In this document: positions 34,933-44,079 of the stretch, in pieces | How the letters are laid out: the number at the start of each line of letters is the position of its first letter | Position numbering within the stretch: the stretch's first letter is position 1 | Assembly (NCBI GenBank): GCA_965216035.1 | Contig: CBDCFM010000016.1 | Span: 124,001 to 188,000 of the forward strand | DNA length: 64,000 nt | Source of the DNA: G963664115 sp965216035 | GTDB lineage: Bacteria > Acidobacteriota > Terriglobia > 20CM-2-55-15 | Direction: 5' to 3' | The notes under the pieces: model-generated | What the model saw: only the letters and a program-made list of their open reading frames with translations | Databases searched by the model: none | Told to the model about the DNA's origin: nothing | Position numbers and translations under genes: made by a program

Positions 34933-37735
34933 CTACGGGGTATCGTAGAGCCCTTCTCGCCGGCGTTGCGCCTGCCGGCGTTCGATTTCGCGCAGAATGT
35001 GGCTGGCCAGGGCCTCGGCATCCTCGCCGGGCTGCTGGTGGATGGTGATCTGATTGTTGCCGTAGTGGTAGTGGATGGCCGGTTCAGCGGCCGGGGCCGG
35101 GGTGGCAGCCGAGATGGGCACGGGCAGCGCCAGCGAGGCCGGGGCCGATTGAGCCACAATGGAGGGGCTGGCGATAGCCAGATTGGGCACCGCGGCCGCG
35201 ACGGGCCAGGCCAGGGTCAGTCCAGCTGTGGCTGTAGTGAGTGCGCGGGCCAGCGGCCGCTGGAGGGGCCCGAGGGCCGGCCTTCCGGACGCCCTCGCCC
35301 AGCGTACCCACAATCGACCGGCCGGAGGCGGTCAACCCCGACAGCGGACCCTCTTTGGCGTCGGAGAAGGGCAACAAGTTGCGGGCCTTGCCAAAGACAC
35401 CCTTGACCTTCCCCAGCAACCATTTTCCAGTGCCGAGGATACCCTTGCCCAGCGTGGTGAGGATGGCGACACCCACGTCGTAGAGCGAGACGCCGCCCAG
35501 CCAATCAACCACCCCCTGCCAGGCCGTCGTAAGGATCGATTTGGTACCCTCCCAGAATGAGGAAAAGATCGATTGAACCCCACTCCAAAGTCGGCCGAAG
35601 AAAGCCTTGATCGGCTCCCAGTGTTTGATCACCAGGCCCAGCGGATGGAGGTTCAGAAAGAGCCATTTGATGCCCTCCCAGGCGGCGGAGAAGACGGGTT
35701 TAATGCCGCCCCAAAGCCCAAAAAAGAAGGCTTTAAGCGGCTCCCAATACTTGTAAATGAGAAAGCCGCCCAGGGCGATGGCGCCGATGATCAGTCCGAT
35801 CGGGTTGGCCATCACGGCTCCCGTCAGTGCCCGCAACCCACCGATCGCCATCGGAATGGCCCGACTCGCCAAGCCCAACAGCGACCTGCCGAAACTCTTG
35901 ATCGCACCACCCGCGGCCAAAGCCTTCGTACGAGCCGCGGTCACCAATGCGGTGACGTTGAAAGCAGCCAGCCGCCCCCGGGTCCAATTGAGCGTCTTGC
36001 CCATCACGCGGGAGGAGCGGGTGTTGGAGTCCATGAAACCTTTCCAAAGCGAGGAGACGTAGCTGGAGGCCAACCCCGTCGCCATGAGTCCGCCGATGCT
36101 GAGTGTCACTCCGCCGATCACGTAGCCCAGGACGGGGAAGCGGTCGACCAGGCTGCCAACCAGGCGGGCTGCCGCGGCAAAGGGCGATAGCACGGCATTG
36201 AGCGCGGGCAACAGTGTCCCACCGATGGTACTGCTCACCGCCGACACGTTCTGCGTCAGCATCTTCCATTGGCCGCCCGAGCTGTTGAGAAACTTCTGGT
36301 AGGATTTGTCCACCACGCCTCCCGCCCCCTCTATCGACTCCAAACCCTTCTTGTACTGCTCCAGTCCGTCCATCAGCGGGATGATGCCCTTCATACCCTC
36401 GTCGCCGAAGAGTTCCTGGATCTTCTGATTGCGCTCGTCCAGATCGTCATAGACCGCCAGTGAGTTCCGCAGTCCCTCCACCGTGGCTCCGAGGTTCAGG
36501 TTGCCCTCGGCATCCCGGTGGATCGTAAACCCCAATTCCTCCGAGGCCTTGTTCATTTGACGCAGGACGGCATTCATGGCTGTGCCGGCACGACTGCCCG
36601 TGACTTGCGCGGTGTTCATGATCCCAATAGCCACCGCCGTCCGCTCCAATGACAGCCGATTCGCACTCGCGCTCGCCGCAGCCTCCGCCATCCCCTCGCC
36701 CAACTGCCGGAAGTTGCTTAAAGCGAACTTGAACTGCGTCTGCGTGAGCACGTCCCCGATGCGTCCCAGCTTTTCCTCGACGTTCGATCCCTCGATCGAG
36801 TCACCCAGGTTGTTGAACACACCGCCCATGATCTTAGCGACCTGCCCGACATCGCCCTTGGTGACTGTGGCGACCTTGCTCGCTACCTCGCTACCGACAC
36901 GCGCCGCCGACTCCGACAGCGAAGCCGAGTTGAGTTCGTATTGGATCTCCAGCAGCTCGGCTTCGCTCGACAACGTGCGCCTGGCGACCTCGCGGGTGTG
37001 TCGCACGGAGCGTTCGACGGCCGCCGCGGTATCGCCATCCTCGGCGTTTATCACCGTGTTGAGCCGGATGGTCTGCTCCTCCAGTCCCATGGCAGTGTTG
37101 AAAATGCGGCCAGCGACGTACCCCGCACCTAGCAGACCCGCCGCTGTGCCAAGACGATTGCCGCGTGCCTGTTGCCCCACGCGGGACTGCTTGCGTTGCT
37201 CTCGCTGCAGGTGGCCAATCTGGCGGGTGGCATCTTTCGCCGTCCGGTTGAAAACAGTGTTGAAAATGCGGCCAGCGACACGACCTAGCAGACCCGCCGC
37301 TGTGCCAAGACGATTGCCGCGTGCCTGTTGCCCCACGCGGGACTGCTTGCGTTGCTCTCGCTGCAGGTGGCCAATCTGGCGGGTGGCATCTTTCGCCGTC
37401 CGGGAAAACTCACGATGCCGGTGTGCGGCTTGGCCAATTTCGACGCCGTAGCGCTTGGCGCGCCGCGTCGCTTCCCGATATTGCCGCTCGGCCTTGGCGA
37501 TCTCCCGGGCGAGCTTCTTGCTGGACCCGCCGGCTTGCGATTGTTTTTTCCGCAGTTGGTCGAGTTGTTGTTTGTATTGGACAACGTCGCCGGTGAGAGC
37601 AGTGCCCAGGCGAGCTTTCTTCAGCGTATTTCCAAGCTTCCTGGAGCGCTGCTCGACGGATTTCAAAGTCGAGCCGAAAGTTTTACCGAGGGCGGCACCG
37701 ACAACAATGCCTACCTTAAGAGAGCCGTCAGGCAT
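34933..37735 (-). CDS. Tail tape measure protein (P2 gpT-like) with a frame break near the C terminus
   Basis: The long tape-measure protein sets tail length and spans the tail lumen. It begins MPDGSLKVGIVVGAALGKTF, is helical and coiled-coil early on, has the TP901-type region (VASKVATVTKGDVGQVAKIMGGVFN) and hydrophobic helices (about 540-700). After IVGTLGEGVRKAG (near 35290) the frame gives a non-family ending at 35084. The expected ending (LGPLQRPLARALTTATA, then IHQQPGEDAEALASHILREIERR) is in another frame and stops at 34933, directly before gpU. A single-base indel near 35280-35295 explains this. A 150-base internal duplication is also present. Confidence 0.85.
37093..37403. repeat. Direct duplication inside the tape-measure gene
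   Basis: 37093-37247 and 37255-37403 are nearly identical apart from a six-base length difference. They duplicate about 50 residues (AKDATRQIGHLQREQRKQSR and the following GLLG part). The copies are so alike that the event is recent or an assembly artefact. Confidence 0.85.
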
Positions 37736-37759
37736 GCAGCACCTTTAATTGAGGCCATC

Positions 37760-37918
37760 CTACCGGGACCCGTAAATCGCCTTGACCAGAGTCTGGGCGT
37801 CTTCGGCCAGTTCCGCCAATTCATCCAGATCCAGCGCGTCGATCTCCGACAACGGCTGATGGAAGACGTGAGCGACCAGCGCCCGGTCGCGGCGCAGGTT
37901 TACTTGCGGGACAAAAAA
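37760..37918 (-). CDS. Frameshift extension E' of the tail assembly chaperone (P2 gpE+E'-like)
   Basis: Downstream of the slippery site, the -1 frame stays open for about 50 codons and encodes LRRDRALVAHVFHQPLSEID and ALDLDELAELAEDAQTLVKA, ending at a TAG at 37760-37762. This resembles E'-type tail-assembly extensions. It has no good start of its own, so it should be made only as an E-E' fusion. It lies between E and T exactly as in P2. Confidence 0.75.
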   Translation of the reverse strand, partial: FFVPQVNLRRDRALVAHVFHQPLSEIDALDLDELAELAEDAQTLVKAIYGSR

Positions 37919-38154
37919 CCCTCGTACGTCTCCTGGATCTTGGTGTAGTCGGCCATGTCGATCTCATCCATGACCGCGGGCGCCACCTCGCACAGATTGG
38001 CGAACAGGTGGATCTCCATACTGGACGCGCTGCCGCCGGACGCCTTCTCGGCGGCCCGCATGTCGCGCACCTTGGCGCGGCGCATCTGGAGTTGTTTGAT
38101 CTCGGTCCCATCGGCGGTCACGGGAAATTTCAGTTTGATCGTGGCGGTCGTCAT
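37900..38154 (-). CDS. Tail assembly chaperone E (P2 gpE / Mu gp41-like)
   Basis: An 84-residue small tail-assembly protein (TIKLKFPVTADGTEIKQLQM, MRRAKVRDMRAAEKA). The ATG at 38154 is used because GGAGAAG lies about seven bases before it; an upstream in-frame start would add five residues. Near its 3' end is a TTTTTTG heptamer that allows a -1 shift into E'. It sits between tail tube and tape measure, the standard position for this chaperone pair. Confidence 0.88.
   Translation of the reverse strand: MTTATIKLKFPVTADGTEIKQLQMRRAKVRDMRAAEKASGGSASSMEIHLFANLCEVAPAVMDEIDMADYTKIQETYEGFLSRK
37912..37918 (-). promoter_or_regulatory. Programmed -1 frameshift site (T TTT TTG)
   Basis: The heptamer TTTTTTG is in the correct phase (GGT TTT TTG) six codons before the end of E, and the -1 frame leads straight into E'. 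P2 itself uses a T TTT TTG site for its E+E' product. Confidence 0.8.
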
Positions 38155-38169
38155 GCGTTTCTTCTCCAC

Positions 38170-38676
38170 TTAGATTCCCAGCGCGTCGCGCTGCTGTTGG
38201 AGCTGATCGACGCCGGCGACGACGCGGATCATGTTTTCGACGTCGATTTCGTGGACGAGCTCGCCGCCGTGGGTGAGCTTGTAGTAACGGAGGGCGAGCA
38301 TGATCTTGAGCGGCGCCTTCTCGCCCGGTTTCCAGGTGCCCCAGTCGATTTCCTTGACCTGGCCGCGGAGGCGGACCTCGACCGTCGTTACCGTGCCGTC
38401 CTCCGACTGCAGGGAACCCCGGACGCTCAGCGGGGTGATGTTGCCCGGCGCGACGCCCCAGAGCTTGAGCAGCTCGCGGTCGACGCCACTGACGGTGAGG
38501 GTGGATTCGAGCTTCTCCATGCCCATGTCCAACTCCACGGGTGCGTCCATGCCGCCGGCGCGGAACTCCTCGGTTTTGACGGTCAGCTTGGGCAGCTCGA
38601 TTTCCTCGACCCGGCCCATGTAGCCGCGCCCGTCGACGAACAGGTTGACCTGGCGCAAAATGTCTTGAATCGGCAT
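38170..38676 (-). CDS. Phage major tail tube protein (P2 gpFII-like)
   Basis: A 168-residue tube protein: MPIQDILRQVNLFVDGRGY at the start, ELPKLTVKTEEFRAGGMDAP and LEVRLRGQVKEIDWGTWKPGE-like strands later are typical of FII, which polymerises into the inner tail tube. Its start overlaps the sheath stop by one base. Length and order (FI then FII) are as in P2. Confidence 0.93.
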   Translation of the reverse strand: MPIQDILRQVNLFVDGRGYMGRVEEIELPKLTVKTEEFRAGGMDAPVELDMGMEKLESTLTVSGVDRELLKLWGVAPGNITPLSVRGSLQSEDGTVTTVEVRLRGQVKEIDWGTWKPGEKAPLKIMLALRYYKLTHGGELVHEIDVENMIRVVAGVDQLQQQRDALGI

Positions 38677-40325
38677 TAGACAATCTCCTCGATGTAGTCA
38701 TCGACCAGGGACGAGCGGAACGTGATCTGCTCGGCCGGGTAGGGCGGGGTGAAGTCGAAGTTGAAATAGACCTTGCCGTCCCGGATCTGGTCTTTCGCGT
38801 TGAGCTCGGGGTCGGCCCAGCAGCGGCCGCCCAGGATGGCCCCGATTCCGGTGAGGTGGCGCAGGTAGGCGTTGACCCCCTCGGCGACATCTTCCAGGTA
38901 GGTCTTGGTGATATTGCGGTCCACGGCCCAGAGATGGGACCGCAGCAGCGATTCGTTGATCGCATCGGCGGTCCGCACGACGGACAAGAACGCCCATTTC
39001 GGGTCGGAGGCGCAGGTCCGGTTGCCCCACAGCCGGTAGCCGTCCTGCTGGATGACGGTGGCGACCGCGTTTTCGTTGAGGTGGTTGGCCCGGGAGGCGG
39101 GATCGCCCAGGGCGAAGTCGACCGGGCGTCCCACGCCGATGATCCCGGCAATCTCCCGGTTCGACGGCGACCACCAGAAACCGCGCTCGTGGTCGCTCCT
39201 GGCGATCAGGCCGGCGACGCGGGCCGAAGCGCTCTCCAGCGCCTCGGCGCCGGCCTCCGTGTCCCAGACCTTGAGCCAGGGATCGACGACATAGACGCGG
39301 CGGGAGCCGAACAGCCCGCGGTAGGCGAGGGCCTCGGCGTCGGTGGTGTTGGGCCCATCGGCGATGATGACGGCCCGGAGCCGCTCGGCGATACCGATCA
39401 GCTCGGCCACCACCGGAGCGCCGGTGATCGTCCGCACGGTCCGCGTCACCTGGGCGGTGAAGCCCGGAGCGACGAGGATCCTGGGCTGGACGCCGACCTC
39501 GGATTCCGCACCCAGCAGCGCATGCACGCCCTGGTAGGCGCCGGGGCCGGGCCCGCCCACCGCGTAGGCAACCTTGACCGTGGCTCCGGTTCCGATCGTG
39601 CCGGCCGCCACGCGGGTCACGACGCCGGTGTCGGGGTCGTGGGTGTAGTCGGTCTCCGCCGCGTAGGTGGTGGCGCCGTCGGAGGATTGCACCTCCAGCG
39701 AGTGGGCGTGGCGATGATCGAGTGTCAACGTGCCACCGTTGCTGAAGGTATAGTCCTTGGCGGCGACGGCCTCATGGGCGGTGGCGGCATCCACCCCGCC
39801 CACGACATCGCGGACGCCGACGGCCGTTTCGTCGGGCCGGTCGTAGGCGATCTTGACGGTCGCCCCGGCTCCGATCGCGCCGGCCGCCACGCGGGTCACG
39901 ACGCCGGTGTCGGGGTCGTGGGTGTAGTCGGTCTCCGCCGCGTGGGTGGTGGTGCCGTCCGAAGACTGAACCGTCAGGGAGCCGGCGTCGCGATGGTCCA
40001 GCGTCAGCCGGCCGTCGGAGCCGAAGGTATAGTCTTTGGCGGCCACCGCCACTTTGTGGGTGTCGGGATCAAGGACATTGACCACGACGACCGTGGCGCC
40101 CGCCTGGTCGAAGATGGCATCGAGGGCGTCGGGGATGGTCCCGAGGCCGGAGCCGAAGATCCGGGCCGCCTCGCGGCGGCTGCCGGCGATTAAGACCGGC
40201 GTGTTGACCGGCCCCTTGGGGGCGGTGCCGACCAGGCCGATGACGCTGGATCGAACGGTGCGGATGGGGCGCGGGCCGTTCTGGATCTCGACGACCTCGA
40301 CGCCGTGCAGAAATTGTTCGGGCAT
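38676..40325 (-). CDS. Phage tail sheath protein (P2 gpFI-like) with a duplicated inserted domain
   Basis: A 549-residue contractile sheath protein; typical P2 FI proteins are about 390. The N-terminal (LHGVEVVEIQNGPRPIRTVRSSVIGLVGTAP) and C-terminal parts (DRNITKTYLEDVAEGVNAYL, FDFTPPYPAEQITF) match the family. Between residues 94 and 254 are two nearly identical copies of a 68-residue beta-rich unit (VAAKDYTF... AETDYTHDPDTGVVTRVAAG), separated by about 25 residues. The insertion sits where sheath proteins vary and probably faces outward. Capsule or host-surface binding is a guess. Confidence 0.92.
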   Translation of the reverse strand: MPEQFLHGVEVVEIQNGPRPIRTVRSSVIGLVGTAPKGPVNTPVLIAGSRREAARIFGSGLGTIPDALDAIFDQAGATVVVVNVLDPDTHKVAVAAKDYTFGSDGRLTLDHRDAGSLTVQSSDGTTTHAAETDYTHDPDTGVVTRVAAGAIGAGATVKIAYDRPDETAVGVRDVVGGVDAATAHEAVAAKDYTFSNGGTLTLDHRHAHSLEVQSSDGATTYAAETDYTHDPDTGVVTRVAAGTIGTGATVKVAYAVGGPGPGAYQGVHALLGAESEVGVQPRILVAPGFTAQVTRTVRTITGAPVVAELIGIAERLRAVIIADGPNTTDAEALAYRGLFGSRRVYVVDPWLKVWDTEAGAEALESASARVAGLIARSDHERGFWWSPSNREIAGIIGVGRPVDFALGDPASRANHLNENAVATVIQQDGYRLWGNRTCASDPKWAFLSVVRTADAINESLLRSHLWAVDRNITKTYLEDVAEGVNAYLRHLTGIGAILGGRCWADPELNAKDQIRDGKVYFNFDFTPPYPAEQITFRSSLVDDYIEEIV

Positions 40326-40375
40326 GGGTGCCTCCTCTTCTTTTTAAGTTCCTTCACTTCCGTCCGGGGGCGGCG

Positions 40376-40567
40376 TCACTCGGCGGGCGGATCGGAAAAC
40401 GTATCGGTCGCCGCTTCGTAGACCTTCCCCAGGAACGGGCCGTCGGTCCGGGCGGTCACGTCCATGTGGCCGGGGGCCAGGACGGGGGCTTTGGTTTCGC
40501 TTTGGTATTCGAACTCATGAAAACAACGGTTGCCCTCGTCCAGCTCGATGATCTTCTTGATATGCAA
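40376..40567 (-). CDS. Small phage protein, unknown
   Basis: A 63-residue acidic protein (MHIKKIIELDEGNRCFHEFEY) in the tail operon between fibre-type genes and the sheath. I do not recognise it. Position suggests a fibre-assembly or structural helper, but this is only context. Confidence 0.5.
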   Translation of the reverse strand: MHIKKIIELDEGNRCFHEFEYQSETKAPVLAPGHMDVTARTDGPFLGKVYEAATDTFSDPPAE

Positions 40568-40579
40568 TGGGTGCCTCCC

Positions 40580-41047
40580 TTAGGCGAATTCGATGACCTC
40601 ATAGGACACAGACTCATGGGGCTCAGACGAGGCCTCATTAAAATCAAAACGGATCTGCGTGGCGCTTTCCAGCCGGACCGTTCGGAGGTAGGAACGGTAG
40701 CCGTCGCCCGAGGATTTCAGAATATTGACGAACGTCTTACTCATCTCCACGCTGGAAATCGTCACCGTCGTATGGCTAACGGAACTGGCCGCAATGGCTT
40801 TACTAATGCTCCCCCGGTGAATCGAGGCGATGGGCGAGGGCGGGGAGGCCGCCAGCGCCGACTCGGCGGCCGATTGCGCCTGGGCCTCGGTCAGGAAGCT
40901 GTGGGCACTGAGCGCGGCGGCGGCCGCGGCTTGAGCCTGGTCCGAGGTGAGCGGCGTATCGAAGCTGTGCGCGGCGAGCGCCGCCGCCACGGCCGCCCGA
41001 ATATCGGCGGAGGTCAAGCCGGGTTTGGTGCTGGTGATTCTCCCCAT
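40580..41047 (-). CDS. Phage tail-fibre-region protein, unknown
   Basis: A 155-residue protein whose first 75 residues are alanine-rich repeats (LTSADIRAAVAAALAAHSF, LTSDQAQAAAAAALSAHSF, LTEAQAQSAAESALA) that look like a short trimerising fibre stalk. The C-terminal half is beta-rich with no known domain. Its place downstream of the fibre genes fits a minor fibre or tip protein. Confidence 0.55.
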   Translation of the reverse strand: MGRITSTKPGLTSADIRAAVAAALAAHSFDTPLTSDQAQAAAAAALSAHSFLTEAQAQSAAESALAASPPSPIASIHRGSISKAIAASSVSHTTVTISSVEMSKTFVNILKSSGDGYRSYLRTVRLESATQIRFDFNEASSEPHESVSYEVIEFA

Positions 41048-41060
41048 ATCCAGATTCCTC

Positions 41061-41741
41061 CTAACTCGCTGCGGTCACGTACCCCGACCCATGGATTGCC
41101 AGGGCGGTGGCGCGGTTGGACCGGGCGATGATTTTGTCGCCGGCCGCCAGCACCTGGCGGAGCGGCACTTTCAGGGTTTCCCCGGGCGCGATCGTCAATC
41201 CATAGGTCAGCCGGTTCCGGTCGGCGCCACTGGAACCGCTGTGGCCCAGATAGCTGGAGACATTGGCGGCCGCGGTGGAGACATTGCAAATCACCAGCTC
41301 AAAGTTGAAGCAGATCGTCCCGGCCGGCACAGTGTAGAAAGTGGTGGAGGCCGCGGGGAGCAGCTGCGGGGCGAACAGGCGCGCGGGAATCGCGCCAGCA
41401 TCGTCGATCTCGACGCCGGAGGCATGTGCCACGATGCTGGAGCCGTGCGACGCCCTGGCCCAGAGACCGTCGCCGGCGTGGAGGACCTGCCGGGAATCGA
41501 CGATGTAGGGCCAGTGCTGTGTTCGGCTCTCGATCCGCAAGCCGTTCGGGCTGCTTTGAGAGTAGAGTTGCGTGCTGTTGGCAGCCGAGGTTCCCAGGTA
41601 CAGATCGACCCCGCGTTCCGCGTTGATGGTATTGGCCAGGATCAGCTCGAACCCGTCCAGGCGTTTCCCGGCGGGCACGGTGTAGAGCTGGCTGGCCGTG
41701 GCCGTCAACAGAACGGGATCGCATAGTTTCTTCAGGGCCAT
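41061..41741 (-). CDS. Probable tail fibre/tip protein with two repeated domains
   Basis: A 226-residue protein built of two similar beta-rich halves: LTATASQLYTVPAGKRLDGF at about residue 12 and LLPAASTTFYTVPAGTICFN at about 127, each followed by an LGxS-type loop and an L(A/H)AGD(K/G)(I/L) motif. The pattern is common in phage surface-binding proteins. Its ATG directly follows the preceding fibre gene. Confidence 0.6.
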   Translation of the reverse strand: MALKKLCDPVLLTATASQLYTVPAGKRLDGFELILANTINAERGVDLYLGTSAANSTQLYSQSSPNGLRIESRTQHWPYIVDSRQVLHAGDGLWARASHGSSIVAHASGVEIDDAGAIPARLFAPQLLPAASTTFYTVPAGTICFNFELVICNVSTAAANVSSYLGHSGSSGADRNRLTYGLTIAPGETLKVPLRQVLAAGDKIIARSNRATALAIHGSGYVTAAS

Positions 41742-42029
41742 TCAGTCTCTCCAGAAGTAGTGGAGCGCCAGATCGGGGCCCGCACCTTCGGCGGCGCTCA
41801 ACCGGGTTGCGTGGTCGGCGATCCGGGCGGCGTTTTCCGTGGCCGACGCCTCGACCGTTTCAATCCGCGTGGCGTGGCCGTCAGCCTGATCCTTCAGGTA
41901 CTGCGTCCGGTTGGCCAGCTGCCTGGCCTGGGTGTTGGAGACCCCGTCGGAGCCGCCCTGAACCGGGTCGTCGACCTCAAGCTGATAGATCCCCTGGGGC
42001 CACTCGCTCGTCTCGGGTAGTTGTGCCAC
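41742..42029 (-). CDS. Tail fibre protein, N-terminal attachment type
   Basis: A 95-residue protein with the motif WPQGIYQLEVDDPVQGGSDG followed by NTQARQLANRTQYLKDQ, which is the virion-attachment region of many Mu- and P2-like tail fibres. Here it is a separate short protein with a coiled-coil tail, so it may adapt the tip protein to the baseplate. Confidence 0.7.
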   Translation of the reverse strand: MAQLPETSEWPQGIYQLEVDDPVQGGSDGVSNTQARQLANRTQYLKDQADGHATRIETVEASATENAARIADHATRLSAAEGAGPDLALHYFWRD

Positions 42030-42042
42030 GCGCTGACTCCGT

Positions 42043-42492
42043 TCAGAAAATAATCGTCCAGGTTCCGGTCAGGCTCAGATCCGCGCTCTTCTCGATCATG
42101 GCCCCCGCGGGCCGGACCTTGCGGGCGATGAGCGTCCCGTCCTCCGCCAGCAAGCCGAACTCCCGGATCTGTTTGCCGTTGGCCTCGGCCGGCCCCAGAG
42201 CCCAGCGGAACCGCACCCGCCCGGCGGCCGGGTAATCGTGTCCGGCCAGGGGCTTGATGTAGGCGCCGACCAGCGCGGTGTCGCTTTCCAGGGCCGCGGT
42301 GGCCGAGATGCCGAATCCAATCTTCGTGGCCGCCTGGCCCTGGCCCTCGCCGGCCAACAGGCGCGCCAGAGGTTCGGAGGCCGCCGCCACGATCAGGTTG
42401 TCGCCCCGGCCGGATTCGATCAGCCGTCCCCGGTAATACACCTTCAAAGCGAACGCGCCGCGCGGGGGCACGATCCGATCGTTGACAATCAC
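42043..42492 (-). CDS. Phage tail-collar/fibre-type protein
   Basis: A 149-residue protein (MIVNDRIVPPRGAFALKVYY; IREFGLLAEDGTLIARKV). The GLLAEDGTL(I/F)ARK pattern occurs in phage proteins found between gpI and fibres in P2/Mu-like clusters. It overlaps the gpI stop by four bases, so translation is coupled. Exact role unknown. Confidence 0.6.
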   Translation of the reverse strand: MIVNDRIVPPRGAFALKVYYRGRLIESGRGDNLIVAAASEPLARLLAGEGQGQAATKIGFGISATAALESDTALVGAYIKPLAGHDYPAAGRVRFRWALGPAEANGKQIREFGLLAEDGTLIARKVRPAGAMIEKSADLSLTGTWTIIF

Positions 42493-43193
42493 AACGTCAC
42501 CGCGACGCGTTGCCCGTTTCCGATCACGGCGAACTCCAACAGGTCGCCCCGGATGCCATACGTCCCAAAGCCGTCATAACCGGCGCTCCCGTCATAGCGC
42601 GGTCCTTCCGGGAGCGTCTCTTCATAGGTGAATACCGCCTGGCCGGCGACCGCGTCCCTCACCCCGACCCGGTCTTCCATCGACGCCTGGCGGGAGACCG
42701 TTCTCAGGTGACGGCTGGCTGGGGCGTAGCGTTCGATGATCGATCGCATCAGCCGGGACTCGGCGGCCGAGACGCCCACCTGCTCGCCCAGATCGAGCAG
42801 CATGTCGAAGCGCGCCCAGTGCTCGCTGCCGTCGTAGGTTTCCGTGCCGTCGTGACCGGCGCTGCCGTCGTAGGCCAGCCTAAAGGGTCCTTCGTCGAAC
42901 TCCACCGCGGCGTAGCCAGCCCGCCGTAACGCTTCCCGGACCGACCAGACCGTGCCCTTGTGGCGGTGCAAGGCGGCGCTTTGGGCAATGGCCTGGCGTT
43001 TTCTTTGTTCGGGCCAGCCGCTGTCCCATTCATCCACCGACAAGGCCCAGGCCAGCCACGGGAGCCATTCGACGGGACACCGCTCGGGCGACCAGAGATC
43101 GCCTACCGGTACGGGCACGTCGCTCAAGCGGGCGGTGGCGGCCGCCAGGGCGCGCTCGAGCGGAGTGGCGTTCGGGGGCAGCAGGTCACGCAT
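42489..43193 (-). CDS. Phage tail protein I (P2 gpI-like)
   Basis: A 234-residue baseplate protein. The N-terminal LLPPNATPLERALAAATARL and the PVEWLPWLAWALSVDEWD plus HRHKGTVWSVREALRRAGY segments are hallmark gpI. It overlaps gpJ by eight bases. The C-terminal region carries two YDGSAG(H/Y)DG motifs that resemble beta-structured fibre-contact loops. Confidence 0.92.
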   Translation of the reverse strand: MRDLLPPNATPLERALAAATARLSDVPVPVGDLWSPERCPVEWLPWLAWALSVDEWDSGWPEQRKRQAIAQSAALHRHKGTVWSVREALRRAGYAAVEFDEGPFRLAYDGSAGHDGTETYDGSEHWARFDMLLDLGEQVGVSAAESRLMRSIIERYAPASRHLRTVSRQASMEDRVGVRDAVAGQAVFTYEETLPEGPRYDGSAGYDGFGTYGIRGDLLEFAVIGNGQRVAVTL

Positions 43194-44079
43194 TCGAGAC
43201 CTCCACCGTCAGGCTCTGGCAGTACGGGGCCTGTGTGACGGACGTTGCCACGTCCGCCGAGGGACTGGCCAGGGTGACGCGGCGCACGCCGCCCGTGTGC
43301 AAGGCGGCGTAAAGACCGCTCTCGGTCACATCCACGCCCAGCCGGTGCGCGCGGTCCACGTACCGCCGGGCTGATTCATCGGCCGCGGACCGCACGAGTT
43401 CGGTATCGGGCGGATCGTCCAGGTCCAGGGTTGCCGTTACGGTATAGGGGACGATGGTGGCGGCTGCGACGGTGACCGAATCGCAGAGCGGCCGGACCCG
43501 CTCGTCATCGAGCGCGGCCCGCACGGCCACGATCAGGTCGGCCTCGGGCGTGCCGTCGCCTTTACTGGAAAGCACCACGACGCGCACCTGGCCGGGACTG
43601 GGACTGGCAACCGAGATGTCCTTGACGCGCGGGTCCGCGCCCCGCGCATGGAATTCGTAAGAGGCCGCCGGGCCGGCCGTCGAGAGACCCTCCAGCGCCA
43701 GTTGCGCCCGTTGGCGCAGCCGGGAGTCGGACTCGTAGGTGGGGAGAACCGGAGGACGCGCCTCCGGGTCGCCCGGATGAATCACCTGCCGCCCGACCCC
43801 CAGCAGCGCCACCAGGTGATCCAGGTCGGCCCCGGTCGAGTAGGCCAGCATCACCGCCCGGCCCCCGTCGTTGACCCGCTGGCGTATGAGCAGGTCCCGG
43901 TAGGCGATGACCTCCAGAATCTTGTAGACGGGCTCGCTTTCGAGGTCCGCCGTGAATTCGGGCACACTCGCGCGTAGATAGGCCACGAGCGCGGACAGGA
44001 TTGCTTCGTAGTCGAGCGGCTCCACCACGTCGGGCGGCGGCAGCTGCGCGAGATCGATGGGCGTGTAGGCGGCGCTCAT
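43186..44079 (-). CDS. Baseplate assembly protein J (P2 gpJ-like)
   Basis: A 297-residue baseplate wedge protein with the typical IDLAQLPPPDVVEPLDYEAIL start, EVIAYRDLLIRQRVN, and LLGVGRQVIHPGDPE in the middle, and the ARRYVDRAHRLGVDVTESGLYAALHTGGV end. It overlaps gpW by four bases. Confidence 0.93.
   Translation of the reverse strand: MSAAYTPIDLAQLPPPDVVEPLDYEAILSALVAYLRASVPEFTADLESEPVYKILEVIAYRDLLIRQRVNDGGRAVMLAYSTGADLDHLVALLGVGRQVIHPGDPEARPPVLPTYESDSRLRQRAQLALEGLSTAGPAASYEFHARGADPRVKDISVASPSPGQVRVVVLSSKGDGTPEADLIVAVRAALDDERVRPLCDSVTVAAATIVPYTVTATLDLDDPPDTELVRSAADESARRYVDRAHRLGVDVTESGLYAALHTGGVRRVTLASPSADVATSVTQAPYCQSLTVEVSNA

Noticed and set aside
38856..40193. A 445-codon plus-strand frame opposite the tail sheath
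   Set aside because: It is glycine/arginine-rich shadow sequence of a certain sheath gene; its repeats only reflect the sheath duplication.
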